Source: Whitmania pigra (lineage: Eukaryota > Annelida > Clitellata > Hirudinida > Haemopidae). From it: 64,000 nt of DNA. The notes under the pieces are model-generated. The model had not been told where the DNA came from, searched no databases, and saw only the letters and a program-made list of their open reading frames with translations. Location of the stretch: positions 2,812,001 through 2,876,000 of the forward strand of contig JAJTWR010000231.1 of the NCBI GenBank assembly GCA_021613335.1, given 5' to 3'. The first letter of the stretch is position 1, and each line of letters begins with the position of its first letter. Shown piece by piece: positions 31,401 to 44,100 of the stretch. The position numbers were made by a program, and so were the translations under genes.

Positions 31401-34400
31401 TCAAAAGAACATGAGTTGAAACTCTTCTGGATAAAAGTTCAATCTGATGCTGTTGTCAATCTTCAGAGAATTACTCAACCAATTTTGTATCATCTTAAGT
31501 AGAGGGTGGAACTGCGCTTTGTGCTTGGAAAGTCTCGTCTCAAAAGCTTTGTAACACAACCATTTCGAAAGTAACTTTAAATCTTGTTCGTGGTTCACTT
31601 TTCTCAAACATCTCATGTACAAGAAAACTGACAAGTTATTTAACACTCTCAGAAAATACTCAGGGTTGGCATTAACACTGTCAGGCTTTGGCAAGTATTT
31701 GATGCAATGGACAAACTTGAAGGCAGTAAGTAAGAATATCTTATAAATATTATTAGCAATTGTTTCAAGTGAATTCAAGGATGTATCAAAAAATATTGCA
31801 TGACACTGGAATTTCATAGAAAATAGAAGTTTTGATTCCACAGCCAATCCTGGATGTGATGTATATCCTGTTGATATAGAATCTTTTACTGACAAACCTG
31901 CATATTTTGAAAAATTTGGAGATACTTCTAATGAAATTGTATCAAACAAAAGGCCACAAAAAGGAAAAAATTGTCCAGATTTGGGACAGGCATTGCCTGG
32001 GCTAGGTATGTAGTCAAAGTTTACAAGAGTTTTTTCAACATTGGCAGTAAAGCAATATTCTGGAATACCATCGAGCATTAATCTTAGAAAACTTTTGGCT
32101 CTCACCAAACTTTTTGTTACAAACAAAAAGTCATCCACCTGCCTCATGAGCAGCTCATCTTTGACCAAGTTCAAACATCGGGACTCCATGTCGGCATAAT
32201 ATAAATTGCACAGCATTGTTGAAATGACAGATCCCTGACTAATGCCTTTGGTCTGTAGGTAGTAATTCTTACCATACTTCAAAATATTTCCAAGCAAATG
32301 ACATTTTAATCTTGCTAGCAATCGAGAAGTATCAACAAGCCAAGGGTTTTCATTACAAATGAAAATCACATTTTCTAATCCAGATGTTTGGATCACCTTC
32401 TGAATGTATTGAAAAAAATTACCTGGGTATGCAGCAAATTCTGTTGCCTCTCTTATACGATTCACGATAGGTTTATGAGCTCCCAAAATCACGGAAGAGT
32501 ACCTCAAGATAGCATACGCAGTGTAAGGTTTAAGATATTCCTTTACTATATGGTATACCTTTTTTTGACTTATGGAATCATAGCAACCTTTAATGTCCAT
32601 CTTAACAAAATAATATGGTCCTTTGTAGCCATGGCTAGATGCACAATAATTCTTCCATCTGTTGTATATATCAGAGATTGAAAACAGTGATGAGCCTAAT
32701 AATTCAGGCTTCTCAGATTTCTTGAGGACAAAAACTCGAAGCAGATCTTGCAGCTGCCAATTTATATTTGTCCCCTTAAACCCAACAATTCTTTGCTTTT
32801 TTTTCATGTTGACAATGAGCCTGACCGAATTTGCTTTGGGCATGAATCTTAAGTATGCAAATCCCAAGGATTTCCCTCCTGAAACCAAAGCATTCGCTTT
32901 TTGTTCAGTGATTGGCTCTAGCATGCCCTGGCCACTCAGTTTTTCAAAAGCTTTCTGACAGATGAGTCTCCATACCATCTTTGGAAAATAAAATAATCTG
33001 TTCTTGTAAACAGTTGAATCTGTTACATAGAAATAAGATTTTATCAGTGCAATTACATAATTCTCCATGAGAAAAACATGAATCCTAGCTAGGATTTGCA
33101 ATCTGTCTGAGTTTGAGCTTATGTGTTTCAGCCACTCGCACTTACTCTTGATACCATGCATGAATTGGCCCAGAGATATAGTCTCAAATCTTCCAGAAAA
33201 AATTATTCGTTTCACATTTCTTTGGAATGCTATTCTGTTACTCTGATTTCCAAACAGTTCATAAGGTACAACATTTGTTATGCAAAGCTTAATGAACAAG
33301 TAAACTCTCCATTGTGGCACATGATGTAGCAGAAGACTGTTCAAAGCTGCAGATGCATCTTGTTGTCTAAGACCTGATATTGCTAAAAGCATCTCTCTAT
33401 ATCTGACAGAATGATTGAAGTAATATTTATGTTTCCCCCTTCTATGTCTTCTCAATAAAGTAGAAAATAGGACATGCAACTTTGCAAAGCTTGAATCAGA
33501 TAAGTCAAAATTATGCTTGTGATTAGATGGAGAACTTTGAAAAAGTTGAATTTTCATAAGTACATATCTGATATTGGAAGGAATTAGATCATCTTGTAAA
33601 ACCAAGTTATTGAGAACAGACCTTGAAATGGACCACTTTGGTTGTTCTCTGCAATATAGAAACTTATTCTTATCTATGGTTACATTTTCATCAAATACTT
33701 TATAATCCTTCAGCTCCTCTAAATTTGTTTTTTTTCTTCGTCTCCTCTTAGTCAAATTTGGAAATTCTGGTTCACAGACAGCAGTGTGATTTGGTTTATC
33801 CTGTTTTTCACTTGACATGTGTAAAGTACTGCATTCCTTAAGAATTACTTTCTGATCAACCATGCCCTCTAATGAGGCAATGTCACCTCCACATTCCATT
33901 GCATCGATGCTCTCTAAAGACTTTTTGTTTTTGATTGAAGTAAATTTACTTCTTGAGTTTTTTCTCTTTACACTATATTTTGATCTTGAAAACATTATTG
34001 CCGACCTGTTTTTTGTGACTACATCTTGCAAGGGCATGCCAGAAATTTGAAGGTAGCAAGAGTTACTGATAAAGACAAAGATAGCACAGTTTTCAATCAA
34101 ATAGCTCAATATGACATCTCCAACTCGCTCCAACAAGAGACTCCAATTTTTTCCAAACAAATAATTGTAATCATTTTTCTCACAGAAAGTTTTTACAGAT
34201 GTCAACGTGAGATAAGCATCAGTTATGGAATTTAATCTGGAAGAAATGATGTTATTAATCTCTCTTCTATTCTTGAGTTTGACGAAGGTTCTTACTAAGA
34301 TTTCATCAACGCTGGACAAATGAGTAAATTCTGTCGATTTTGGAAAACTCTTTGCTTCGGGCAAAACGGCAACCAATGTTACATCGAGAAAGTCAATGTA

Positions 34401-34532
34401 CTCGCGACTATCATCTTCTTTAACGAGCAGATTGTCGAATACCTTGTTCTCAGAAATTAAAAACGACCGTAGAGTGTCAGACTTCAAATAGTATTTAGTC
34501 AAAACTTGAATAACCTTATTTTTCTCTGTCAT
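31401..34532 (-). CDS. TERT: Telomerase reverse transcriptase, single-exon gene
   Basis: Catalytic subunit that copies telomeric repeats from the telomerase RNA. One uninterrupted frame of 1043 residues. The N-terminal part (1-170) is poorly conserved, followed by a basic linker (RSKYSVKRKNSRSK; KRRRRKK at 262-268). The RNA-binding domain includes LLRRHRRGKHKYYFN, QDASAALNSLLLHHVPQWRV and the T motif FYVTDSTVYKNRLFYFPKMV (501-520). Reverse transcriptase motifs: 1 at LRFMPKANSVRLIVNM, A at VKMDIKGCYDSI with Asp646, B' at TKGISQGSVISTMLCNLYY, C at LMRQVDDFLFVT with Asp800 and Asp801, D near NVEKTLVNFDY, and E FCGLLFD (858-864). A C-terminal thumb of about 175 residues follows. All three catalytic aspartates are present and the length is normal for animals, so it looks functional. 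The VDD in motif C and the T motif separate it from LINE reverse transcriptases. Absence of introns is striking beside genes with 5-17 exons. Confidence 0.96.
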   Translation of the reverse strand: MTEKNKVIQVLTKYYLKSDTLRSFLISENKVFDNLLVKEDDSREYIDFLDVTLVAVLPEAKSFPKSTEFTHLSSVDEILVRTFVKLKNRREINNIISSRLNSITDAYLTLTSVKTFCEKNDYNYLFGKNWSLLLERVGDVILSYLIENCAIFVFISNSCYLQISGMPLQDVVTKNRSAIMFSRSKYSVKRKNSRSKFTSIKNKKSLESIDAMECGGDIASLEGMVDQKVILKECSTLHMSSEKQDKPNHTAVCEPEFPNLTKRRRRKKTNLEELKDYKVFDENVTIDKNKFLYCREQPKWSISRSVLNNLVLQDDLIPSNIRYVLMKIQLFQSSPSNHKHNFDLSDSSFAKLHVLFSTLLRRHRRGKHKYYFNHSVRYREMLLAISGLRQQDASAALNSLLLHHVPQWRVYLFIKLCITNVVPYELFGNQSNRIAFQRNVKRIIFSGRFETISLGQFMHGIKSKCEWLKHISSNSDRLQILARIHVFLMENYVIALIKSYFYVTDSTVYKNRLFYFPKMVWRLICQKAFEKLSGQGMLEPITEQKANALVSGGKSLGFAYLRFMPKANSVRLIVNMKKKQRIVGFKGTNINWQLQDLLRVFVLKKSEKPELLGSSLFSISDIYNRWKNYCASSHGYKGPYYFVKMDIKGCYDSISQKKVYHIVKEYLKPYTAYAILRYSSVILGAHKPIVNRIREATEFAAYPGNFFQYIQKVIQTSGLENVIFICNENPWLVDTSRLLARLKCHLLGNILKYGKNYYLQTKGISQGSVISTMLCNLYYADMESRCLNLVKDELLMRQVDDFLFVTKSLVRAKSFLRLMLDGIPEYCFTANVEKTLVNFDYIPSPGNACPKSGQFFPFCGLLFDTISLEVSPNFSKYAGLSVKDSISTGYTSHPGLAVESKLLFSMKFQCHAIFFDTSLNSLETIANNIYKIFLLTAFKFVHCIKYLPKPDSVNANPEYFLRVLNNLSVFLYMRCLRKVNHEQDLKLLSKWLCYKAFETRLSKHKAQFHPLLKMIQNWLSNSLKIDNSIRLNFYPEEFQLMFF

Positions 34533-35783
34533 TCTAGAGCAGAAACATTACAGATCGCTCAACGTAAATACTCAACTAGTATAGCTTAGAACTCCCGCCG
34601 CCGAGGACAATTGAATAAATTAAAAGTTGATTTGTAAAATAAAATACAAAAACGTTCAAAGTTTTATTTAACGCAGCTCATTGCAACGCCATTCAGAGAT
34701 TTCAAATTTAATTTATTGATCACAGACAAAATCCCAAAAACATCTTAACCCATGCAGTCCATATACGTTTACTGCGCCACCCACGGATAGGAATCGACCT
34801 GGGATCCCGGCCGGAGAACGTCATAAATCATGTATAAGAAATTTATATTTCATATTAAATTTATATTTTCTATTAAAATGCAAACATCTATTCCATGTCT
34901 AAACCCAAGTTATCATAAAATCTCTCATTTTATGGAATAAAATCATCAGGTGCTAGTTATAAAAGCGCTGAAAGAGGATGGGATTAATGGAGTCGCACCA
35001 AGGCCAATGTCTTAATCATTCGTCTATCGACGCCTGATATTAATAATTCGTGGTATTTCATAATAACTCATCGTAATGAACAAAATCGTCCGATATTTGG
35101 AGAACCTTCGCGGAAAAATCCCGCTGCTCTTAAAATACTTATACTTAAGAAACGATAATGTTTCCACATTCTTTGGCAAACGCCTCATCATGAATGCCAT
35201 TTAGACTGCTTTCACTACCACTTGGGCTGGCAGCAGTAGCGTAAACAGGTTTTAACACCAAGGGGAGCGAGCGCTTAGAAAAAAGGCCCCACCTACAAAA
35301 TAAATTTAATCAAATAAATTCATTGTGATTTTCCGTGTTTATTTGTTGTAAATTCTAAATAGAAACACTGAACGCTCAAGAATTGAGCAAAAACAATTTT
35401 ACTAATAGTAATGTATAAGTCATTAAATTATAGAGCCTAAATTAATTACAACAGCCTTTTTCGTTTTGGCTTCTGTCATCTTCTAAAATTTCCTCATGGA
35501 ACCTTTCTTTTCCGAATTCTATGTGGCTTACAGTTAGTAGTAATGTCGCATTTTTGACCCAGCTGAGTTTCTACATCCTCAATTTGTTAAAACTCGAATT
35601 CATATGCATTTTGCATGTTTTTCATATATCTTTCAAAGCGCTGAATCAAATGATAAGTTGTTACCAAACCAATACTACCTTTCTAAAAATGTGTGGATAA
35701 GTGGAAATCCTTCTTTAGCACTTTTTTCAGAATATTAGAAAAACAAGATTCATATATATTAAGTATTACGTGTGCACAAGAAC

Positions 35784-35805
35784 GGGCGTGCAGGTTGGCC
35801 GAATG
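35784..35805 (+). mobile_element. SINE head fragment
   Basis: GGGCGTGCAGGTTGGCCGAA and the next two bases match the first 22 bases of the tRNA-derived SINE (copy 1), including the A box. Nothing after it matches, so it is a 5' remnant. Confidence 0.5.
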
Positions 35806-36262
35806 TATTAAGAAATTGCTTTTATTCGTTTGTCGGCAAATCTAAATCATGACGCCCGCGATGACCACGTAGTGCCAATTCCTGTTTTCCAAAAAACAAA
35901 ACACCATCTATGAAAATGTTGTCTGATCATCCTACTTCTTTTCATTCTGCTTAAATGATCATAGAAGTTGGCCTATCATTAAATAATCGAAATTTTGTAA
36001 GCAAAAGTTCAATTAGTAAATCAATTGTGCTTCGTAACATGATAAAGATGTAATTAAATATGTACTTTGTTAATCTTGAAAAGGCCCCAATATTTGAAAA
36101 TTGGTCATAGGCGGCAACTCCCTTTGCTTCCCTTTGGCTGGCAGGCGGGCCACTCTGGGTTTGCCACACTGCTAGGACACACCTTCCAAAAGGAAAAGAT
36201 CACCCGAGACGTTTTATATGTTTCTTAGACTTGTTTTTTCTCTTTATCTTCTAAGATACAGA

Positions 36263-36335
36263 AGGACGTCGTTTCAGCCTTTCCCAAGGGCAAACCCTCG
36301 TAAAACTATAAGGTGACCTGATTCATTTCGTCCTG
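36263..36335 (+). mobile_element. MITE family member (worn)
   Basis: AGGACGTCGTTTCAGCC, TTTCCCAAGGGCAAACCCTC and AAGGTGACCTG follow the order of the complete copy at 52499. The right end may be the CATTTCGTCCTG at 36323-36334. Confidence 0.55.
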
Positions 36336-36789
36336 AAATAGAACGACTCAAAAAGACCGAATTTCTTTGGTTAAGGTTGATAACCAAAAATAGTTAATGC
36401 AAACACAAATTTTATGTTTACCAAATGAGTCTCGAAATGACGGAATTACAGCCAAATAACCTCGTTCATCAACGAATCTGCACATGAGCATCGCAAATAG
36501 CTTCAAGATGTTAGAAAGTTGCTTATCTAAGCAGGTATTTTGTACCCCGGCAACTGAAACTCGATCCCGGTCAATTCCTACCACAAACACAAGCAACGCT
36601 ACTTCGAGAGCCAGAGAATCAAGTAAAGCAGAAACAACCACAACCACTCAAACAACACAAACTTTTATTCCAACTGTTCAAGACAGAAATCAGCACAAAC
36701 CAGGCCCTAATAATTCCCTATTTGCAACAATTGCCAGAAATAAGACATAATAAAGTTATCCTTGAAACTTGTATTATAGCTGACAGAAT

Positions 36790-39700
36790 TTAAGGCTTGC
36801 ATCGACCTGCAAACCTGGGATAAAGACAGACATCCCTGATGTGATGCTTGTTTAGCATCCAGGTCAGGAACCTTTCAAATCCCAGACCATAACCACCATG
36901 AGGGCATGTTCCATACAACCTCTGTTAAAACAGAAACTTGTTAGTCATTAAGGAAAATAAGAAATACCAAAATGACAACAAAATAAATTTTGAATCAGAA
37001 GGTTCTTGCCTGATCGAGGTACCAGTAATAATCCTTTTTGTCAATGCCTTCCCTATCAAATGCTTCCTGGAGTTCTTTATGGTCCCAGATACGCATGGAT
37101 CCACCAACTATTTCTCCAACTCCAGGCATCAAAATGTCCACCTAAGCATTAAATAAAGATTCCAATTGAATGAGCTCAAGTGTTGAGTGATTTTAGGGAA
37201 TAATTCAATTTCTCATCATCAATTGCAACTGATCGACACTAACAGATTCTGTTAGCCTTTTGTCAGTATCATCTCTCTGCATGTAGAATGACTTGATCTC
37301 AGCAGGGAATCTGCAAAGCATGATGACTTCCCCAATTTCATCTGTCATTTTTCTTTCAGGGGCCTCTGGAATGTCCTAAAAAATGACAATGAACATTGAC
37401 AGAAAAGCATTTGAGAGGATATTATGCCAGGAGCTTACATCTCCAAATTCATAGAAAGTTCCATCATCTTTGGTTATGTTGTGGACTTTCAAGTACTCAA
37501 TGGCATCTGTGTAGTTCATTCTCTTGAATGGTTTTTTAGGGACCTTGAAGTCCTGCAAGTGAACAATAAACAAGTCAGCTAATTACTTAACATTATAAAA
37601 ACAGAATAACATCAATTTTCAAGATAACACCAATCCTCACAGGGTTCACTTCATAGAGCAACGGCCCTGCAGATTTCAACACCCTTTCCACAACATCGCA
37701 AATGAGATCTTCAAGTCTACTCAGAAGGTCTTCAAAAGTTATGAATGCACACTCAGCTTCAACATGAGTGAACCTTAAGAACAGACAATTAGTATTGTTG
37801 TACAGATTATTCTATGAGGGCAGCATAAAATAAATTGCTTACTCTGATAGATGTCTTCTGGTCCTCGACTGTTCGGCTCTGTACGACTGGGCAATGCAAT
37901 ACACATCTCCAAATGCTGGAAGGCAAGTCTCCAAATAGAGCTGAGATGATTGAGTAAGATATGCTGTCTCTCCAAAGTAATCAAAGCTAAAGAGAGTTGA
38001 ACCTCCCTCAACTTGGGTTTGAACAAGAGTTGGTGGTGTGACCTGAAGTTGGATTTAATGCATTTGTCATTCAATAATCTCAGTACTCATTCTGTTATTA
38101 CTAAAGATTAAATAATGCTGGCAAATCACTTGTTAAATGATATTTGAATATCAAAATGGTTCAATAATTTTGAATTGTTTACCTTAGTATATCCTCTGTC
38201 ATGGTAATGATCCATGAAAGCACGTTCTACTTGCTGCCTCATGCTCAAATACTTTGATTTCTAAACAAATCAAGCAATAAAAAAAATAGTCAGTGATTGA
38301 AGCATCAGCAAATTAGCAAATACTAACGAGCTCCCCTCTGAGCAACATGTGTCCATTGTCAAGTTGAACATCAACATGTGCTTCAGCATTCAAAACATTG
38401 TCTGCTCCACCAGCAGGGGCCAACCCAACTAGCTCCCAAAAATCAGCCACCAATTCATGGCCACCTGGTGCCTATTCAAGTTGAAATCAAAATAAAATGA
38501 TTTAATATTTCTAGAAATTATTTAGTATTGAAATAAAAGTGCATTAAAAATGAATGTCAGTTCAAAACCTTTTGTCCTTCCGGAACTTCCTTGATAGTTC
38601 CATAGATGCACACTGTTGATTCACATGACAACACCAGGGCATTGTAAGTTTGGGCCTTAAAAGAGTTCATAATGATTGAATAGTAATGGGATATACAATT
38701 CAAATCCAACAAAGAAGAGTACTTGAACAATAATTCTGTGGCTTTACAATTTTTTTCAGAGTAACTCACCAATTTGTTGGTCAACAAACATTGCAAATAT
38801 CCAGTGCCATCTCTCAAAATGATAAAAGTCAGAGCTCTTCCTACAAATTGATAATTATTGTTTCACTTTAAACACATACTGCATTGCTACTAAAGTTAGA
38901 ATGAAAACTTGTTATTAATAAGCCTTATTTATCAATAACCACATTTTGATTAACACAGACTAAAAGTAAATAAATAAAGGTTATGATATTATGATTGGAA
39001 GCTTTACCTTGTTTTCTGAGTCTATGAACCCAGCCAAGAACTTTAACCCTCTGACCTCTGTATGACGCACCATCTCTTATCTTTATCTACAAAAGTTAAT
39101 CATGAAAAGGTTAATTCACAGAAATGTAATATAACAACTGTCTTCTGAGAATTTCAAATAGATCGGAAATGATTAATGCATTGAACTTTTAGGTGCTTTA
39201 ATTATACACTTGACGGAAGAAAATGCAAAGATCCAGCAGCCTAAACAACAACATTCCAGCTGCTTAAAGATCAAATGCTGACATGACATGAAACTAAATT
39301 CTGCTCAAGTCATTATTTCTAACTGACAGCTCAATTAGGACAGACATTGAATACTTTTTCAAATCAATTCTAGCAAAAGCATTAATGTGGCACCTTGGCA
39401 GCATTGTGACAACCTTCAAACATCCGATCAAATAATCACAAAACATGACACAAATTTGAAAACTTTACTGGAGTAGCTGCTGGCAGAGATGAATCCAATT
39501 CTATTTTGATATTTTTAGATTCTTCTAAGGCCTGAGATGCACTGTCAACTACAGTGGCATCCTAAAATTATACATAACAAACTTAGAGATTAGTTGAAAA
39601 TAATTAGCTTATGCAAATGGAAATGCAATAAAATGTTTGATCTAATCAGGCAAGATTCTTAAGTATTATAATCTTAATATGATATAAATATCATAATCAC

Positions 39701-40242
39701 AATAATCTCATTCTTAATAGTTTGTAATGATATAATCCTACTCCTTGAGTAGATTCAGATTTTTCCTTCTGCTTCCAGACTTGAGCTACATACAATTTCT
39801 TGATTTTCTTCAACTGGGACTTGGCAACAACATCCCATTTCTGAATAGTGAAATTAAAGAATAATTAAATATTTTACAATGAATACATGTTAAAATAAAC
39901 CTATTACCTTGTCTTCATCTTTTGAATCCACATAAATTATTGGGAAGTTCTCACACAATTCCCCTTTACCGAAATAGTTAAGAGCCTAATAAATGTACAT
40001 ATTATGATCTGTAGTTACGCAATCACAGAAAGTCACAAGCATTGTTTACCTTCAAAACGGTTTTGAATGGTTTGGTCTCAGTTCCATCACCTGCCTCGTC
40101 GGTCCCAAGCTTTTCGGAAGTGTACAACTCGCCTAATTAAAAAATATGATAAAAACCGGTTGAAAAGAATACGTGCGAGAAATTCGTAGCTGTCATAAAA
40201 CCCACCCAAAGACAAATCCGCGACTTCGATTTCCTTATCCAT
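36790..40242 (-). CDS. NARS1: Cytosolic asparaginyl-tRNA synthetase
   Basis: Class IIb aminoacyl-tRNA synthetase charging tRNA-Asn in the cytosol. About 15 exons. Exon 1 (40206-40242) [12 protein letters not shown] joins in frame to [17 protein letters not shown], the eukaryote-specific N-terminal extension. Then come [19 protein letters not shown] and a Lys-rich helix ([20 protein letters not shown]). The anticodon-binding OB fold includes [19 protein letters not shown] and [18 protein letters not shown] hinge with [20 protein letters not shown] follows, then the catalytic core: [40 protein letters not shown], motif 2 [65 protein letters not shown]. It ends with motif 3 [19 protein letters not shown] and the terminus [14 protein letters not shown]. 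The Met at 40242 is the first of its frame after upstream non-coding sequence. No lesion seen. Confidence 0.96.
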
Positions 40243-41105
40243 TTCAGCAACTTAGCAGAAACACGCCTTAGACTCGGTACTTTTAAAGTCTCAAACGCAA
40301 CACTCCCACATATATCGTCCTGAGGAAGAAATTGCATCAGCCAGAAGATATCGCATAAACAATTTTAAATACAAAAAATTTTTATCGCAAATTTTTAAAT
40401 ACAAAATTAAACAAACCCAACCGTAGGACTCAATAACATAATATAGCAATTATTTATAATAGTTAAGAAGACCTGGATCTGTGTAATAACCATTTAGAAT
40501 AGCCCCTCAATGGAATTCCTCTCCTCCTAATGAGCGGGGGGAGGGAGGCAACGGCCCCTCCCTGATTTTATACTAGACGCAAAAAAAGATCCCCATAATT
40601 TACGAGGGTTTACCCCCTCAGAAAAAGCAGAAACTACGTCCTTGCTAACGAGTTATTAAAATAAGCGGTTTTCCAAAATTTAATGGCACATTAATGACAA
40701 AAACAATTATTTTATCGCATATGTAATTTAACATTTTTTTGGAACCTGATGACAAAACAAGAAAGCCTGCCTCAAATGGAGTTTAGAAGAAACGATCAGC
40801 ATTAAGTAGTATTAATTTCATTGACCAGACTTCTGAAGCATTTATATGGTGGAAGGTACAATACTAAGGCATGAGTTCCAACGTACATTATAGAAATAAT
40901 TTGTCGCTTTGATTGATTAGTTTTTTTCGTTTTAGTGGAAAACACACTATAATGTACCTATTACAGTAATTCCATTTATTATAACATGCCAAAGACTATC
41001 TGAGATCAGCAACCCAAACTTAATAATGTAACCAATCATTAAAGTTCAAAATTTAACTTTACTAGTTATGTAGCATTAAAAATAAATCATGATTCAAACA
41101 TATTT
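40243..41105. other. Intergenic spacer with a MITE copy
   Basis: NARS1 5' flank and ALG12 3' flank. No gene supported. Contains the inverted MITE copy listed at 40545. Confidence 0.45.
40545..40642 (-). mobile_element. MITE family member (minus orientation)
   Basis: Read in reverse it gives AAGGACGTAGTTTCTGC, TTTTTCTGAGGGGGTAAACC, CTCGTAAATTATGGGGATC and TTTTTTTGCGTCTAGTATAAA. These parallel the copies at 30884 and 52499. Confidence 0.6.
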
Positions 41106-44100
41106 TTAAGCATTATGAGCATTAGCCTTTTTCTCATAAATGTAAATTTTAGGAATCATAGCAAAATCAATAAATGGGAAAGTATATGTGAAAGATATCT
41201 TGTGGTATGAATTAATCAAATCTAGGATTTTGTGTGTTTTCAAATAAAAAGAATTCACATCCGCTTCCAAATTCTTGAGATCAGCACCCACAACCAAGTA
41301 CCTAAAAGATTTGGGTGAACTTCTCGGCCCCTCATCGTATTTCTCTGTCTTGTTGTACCTGAAGAAAAGATATTGCTTTGCAAACAAATTAATTCAAATA
41401 TTTGATGGGACTTCCATCTTAATAATGATTGTAACAAATAGTTTTAATTATATTAAGATATCTAATTAAAGGCTCAAATTTTTCAAAAAACTTGCTTCAA
41501 ACAATTATATAGGAACTAATAATCAAAGCCATGAAAATGTGAAACTGTCACACTTTCACAACAAATAAAATAAACAACCTCCAATCTTTTATTTGAAGGA
41601 ATTTTGTGATTCCTGTCTGTGCAGAGAATACATCAATGTGGATGTGTGCACCTGAGAGAAGTCAACTTCACTTCAATGGCATTTAAAACTATTCACAGGA
41701 AGCATAAAAACTAATAATAAAATTGAATTAAATGCAACTTATGGAATTCTTAAAGTCAAAGTTAGTTAATGATGCAACAAAAGCTTCTGGAACATTTGCA
41801 GCATAAAACAAACAATGTAGTTCTTAGTGTCACCTTTAACATCTGGCCTCATTTTATGCAGCTGAGTCAGGGCTTTTCCACCTGGATAATTATGAGATGA
41901 AATAAATAGAAATCCGAGAGAGAGAAGAGCTGAAAGTGAGAGGAGGATAATTATTGCCCTGAACATGAACCAATGAAGCCATCCCTTTCTTTGACATCGA
42001 GCTCTATTTAGTAGAGATTTAAATTTTTAATAAAAATAATAATAATAATTAGTAATATCATTATATAATAAAAATAAAGGTTAAACTTGTATTCTAACAT
42101 GTCATGACATGAAATTGCAGAGGCAACGTTGAGCAGAGGCACAATGTAGATTATAAATCTGAGCTCTTTGTGGGGTAAGAATGAATACATGAGCACAAAC
42201 AGTAAGGCCACCATGACCAATTGTCTTATGTTCTTGTTAAGGTAACAGCCAATTGGAACAAGAAGCAGAGTAGGCCCCAAGCACCTTGGTAAAGCAGAAT
42301 AGAAATACCACAAGAATGGCATAGTCTGTAAAACATTTAGGAACACACCGACTGTTTGATATAGTTTGAAATGAGAATATCGTATGGCTAGCCTTGATAA
42401 AGACTTACAAGGGTCGTACATATCCATATCGTAGCATTAATAATATCATCCTCATAACTTACTTCTGCAGCATAATTACTTCTAGTACAGTACTTGTTTA
42501 AACGATACATCACCAACATACAAAGGATACACCCCATAATGAGCTTTTGTTAAGCACAGTATTGAACCAGAGCACTTCAAACTCTGGCCACAACCATCTC
42601 CTCCAGAATATCGAATCAACTGCTACGGTGACACCTGGCAATGGAATAATCATATGAGTCTCAATGCTATTTAAATTATCATTTCAATTGATATGGAAAG
42701 GCAAAAATAAACCCATATAAAATTACAAAGAAGCACCTACCTATGGCTAGTATTCCAGAAATTAGTGAATAAAGGAATGCTTTCATGAAAGGGATTTTTC
42801 CTCGAATTAAGTCTAAGAGGAGCAACATGGCCACAAGCATGACCAATTCGGCTCTAAAGATCAAAACGGTGAATGCCGAGATTGCAATGAACGCTGAACT
42901 TCTTCCTCTTAACCAATAGGATGTTGCTAGCATCGCTAAAGAATGAATTAATCAGTTTAATATATGTACTAAAAAATCAAAACTAAACTATTAATAATAT
43001 TACATATAAATTAAACAAGGTTAATAAATTCTAACAAACTTATCCATATCTACATACCATTATCCTCATAATCACTATTATGACTGCCCCCATCACCATG
43101 ATCATCATCATAATCACCATTACCACCACCATCACCATAATCATCATCACAATCAACATTACCACCACCATTATGATCATCATCATCACCTCCAACGAGA
43201 GCAAATGTATTAGGAAGACTTCGGGTGGCATAGAAATTGAAGTGGAACTGAACCAATGTTACAATATTGAGCCACTTCCCAACATTTTTGTTGAAGCTTT
43301 TGGAAACACTTGATTTGAAATGGAAAAATGAAAACATTGTAAACATTCCCAAGATGAAACGACCTACAAAATTAAATTGTTTAGTATAAAATGTGATTTA
43401 ATATGAATATGACCCTGCTAATGTCATAAGAATAAACTTGATTTTTTGATAAATGTGGTGCCTTAGCATGGTGTAACAGTTAAGATTTCTGCCTCTTAAT
43501 TTGGAAAAATGGCATTCTCATCCTTTTCTAATTATCTTAATTATTTAGCTGTATAATGGATGTTAATAAACATTAGCAATGTAGTGCAATCATGTCCGAT
43601 TTGGTCGCCCAAGACACTCAAAATGCTATTAAATACAAATTACAATCCACAAAGTCCTAAGAAAATCAGAATAAATTTGATATTAAGCTGTTATTTGAAT
43701 AATATTGATAAAAACCAACATATGTATTGGTCAAAAAATTTGTTGAATTGGAAAATCATCCTGAGATAAACCAATGGCCAAGAAAAGATAACAACTGCAA
43801 GAGGTCCTAAGAATGTTCGAGGCACAACTCCAGGGAACTCAAGATGATCATACTGTACAAAACAATTTATGCCAGTTTAATATCCAAATAGCAGCAGTTA
43901 GCCAAATAATCATAATTTAGTGGAAAAAAGACCATAAAATCTTAAATATTTGTTTTATTAATGTCCTTTGCTTAGCTAGATGATTAGGACGCAACGGGGT
44001 TCATCGTGAGAGGTGCAGCCTTAACCATTAGGGCATGCAGTTCTTAAAGATCACCAAGCTCTTTAAATACCTCAATTAATATCACAGGCATAGTATTAGT

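Larger units (their letters stand above)
34533..36789. other. Intergenic region between TERT start and NARS1 stop
   Basis: About 2.2 kb with no supported gene. It contains the TERT promoter side, a 22-bp SINE head at 35784, a MITE-like copy at 36263, and AT-rich filler. The open frames at 36348-36750 lie partly opposite one another and have no recognisable domain. Confidence 0.4.

Noticed and set aside
31401..34532. The long reverse transcriptase frame might be a LINE or other retroelement.
   Set aside because: It has the telomerase T motif (FYVTDSTVYKNRLF), an RNA-binding domain, VDD in motif C and a normal TERT length, and it lacks endonuclease, gag or RNase H parts.
36348..36750. Open frames on both strands between TERT and NARS1.
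   Set aside because: They overlap on opposite strands, have low-complexity Thr/Val-rich content and no domain; they are unlikely to be genes.
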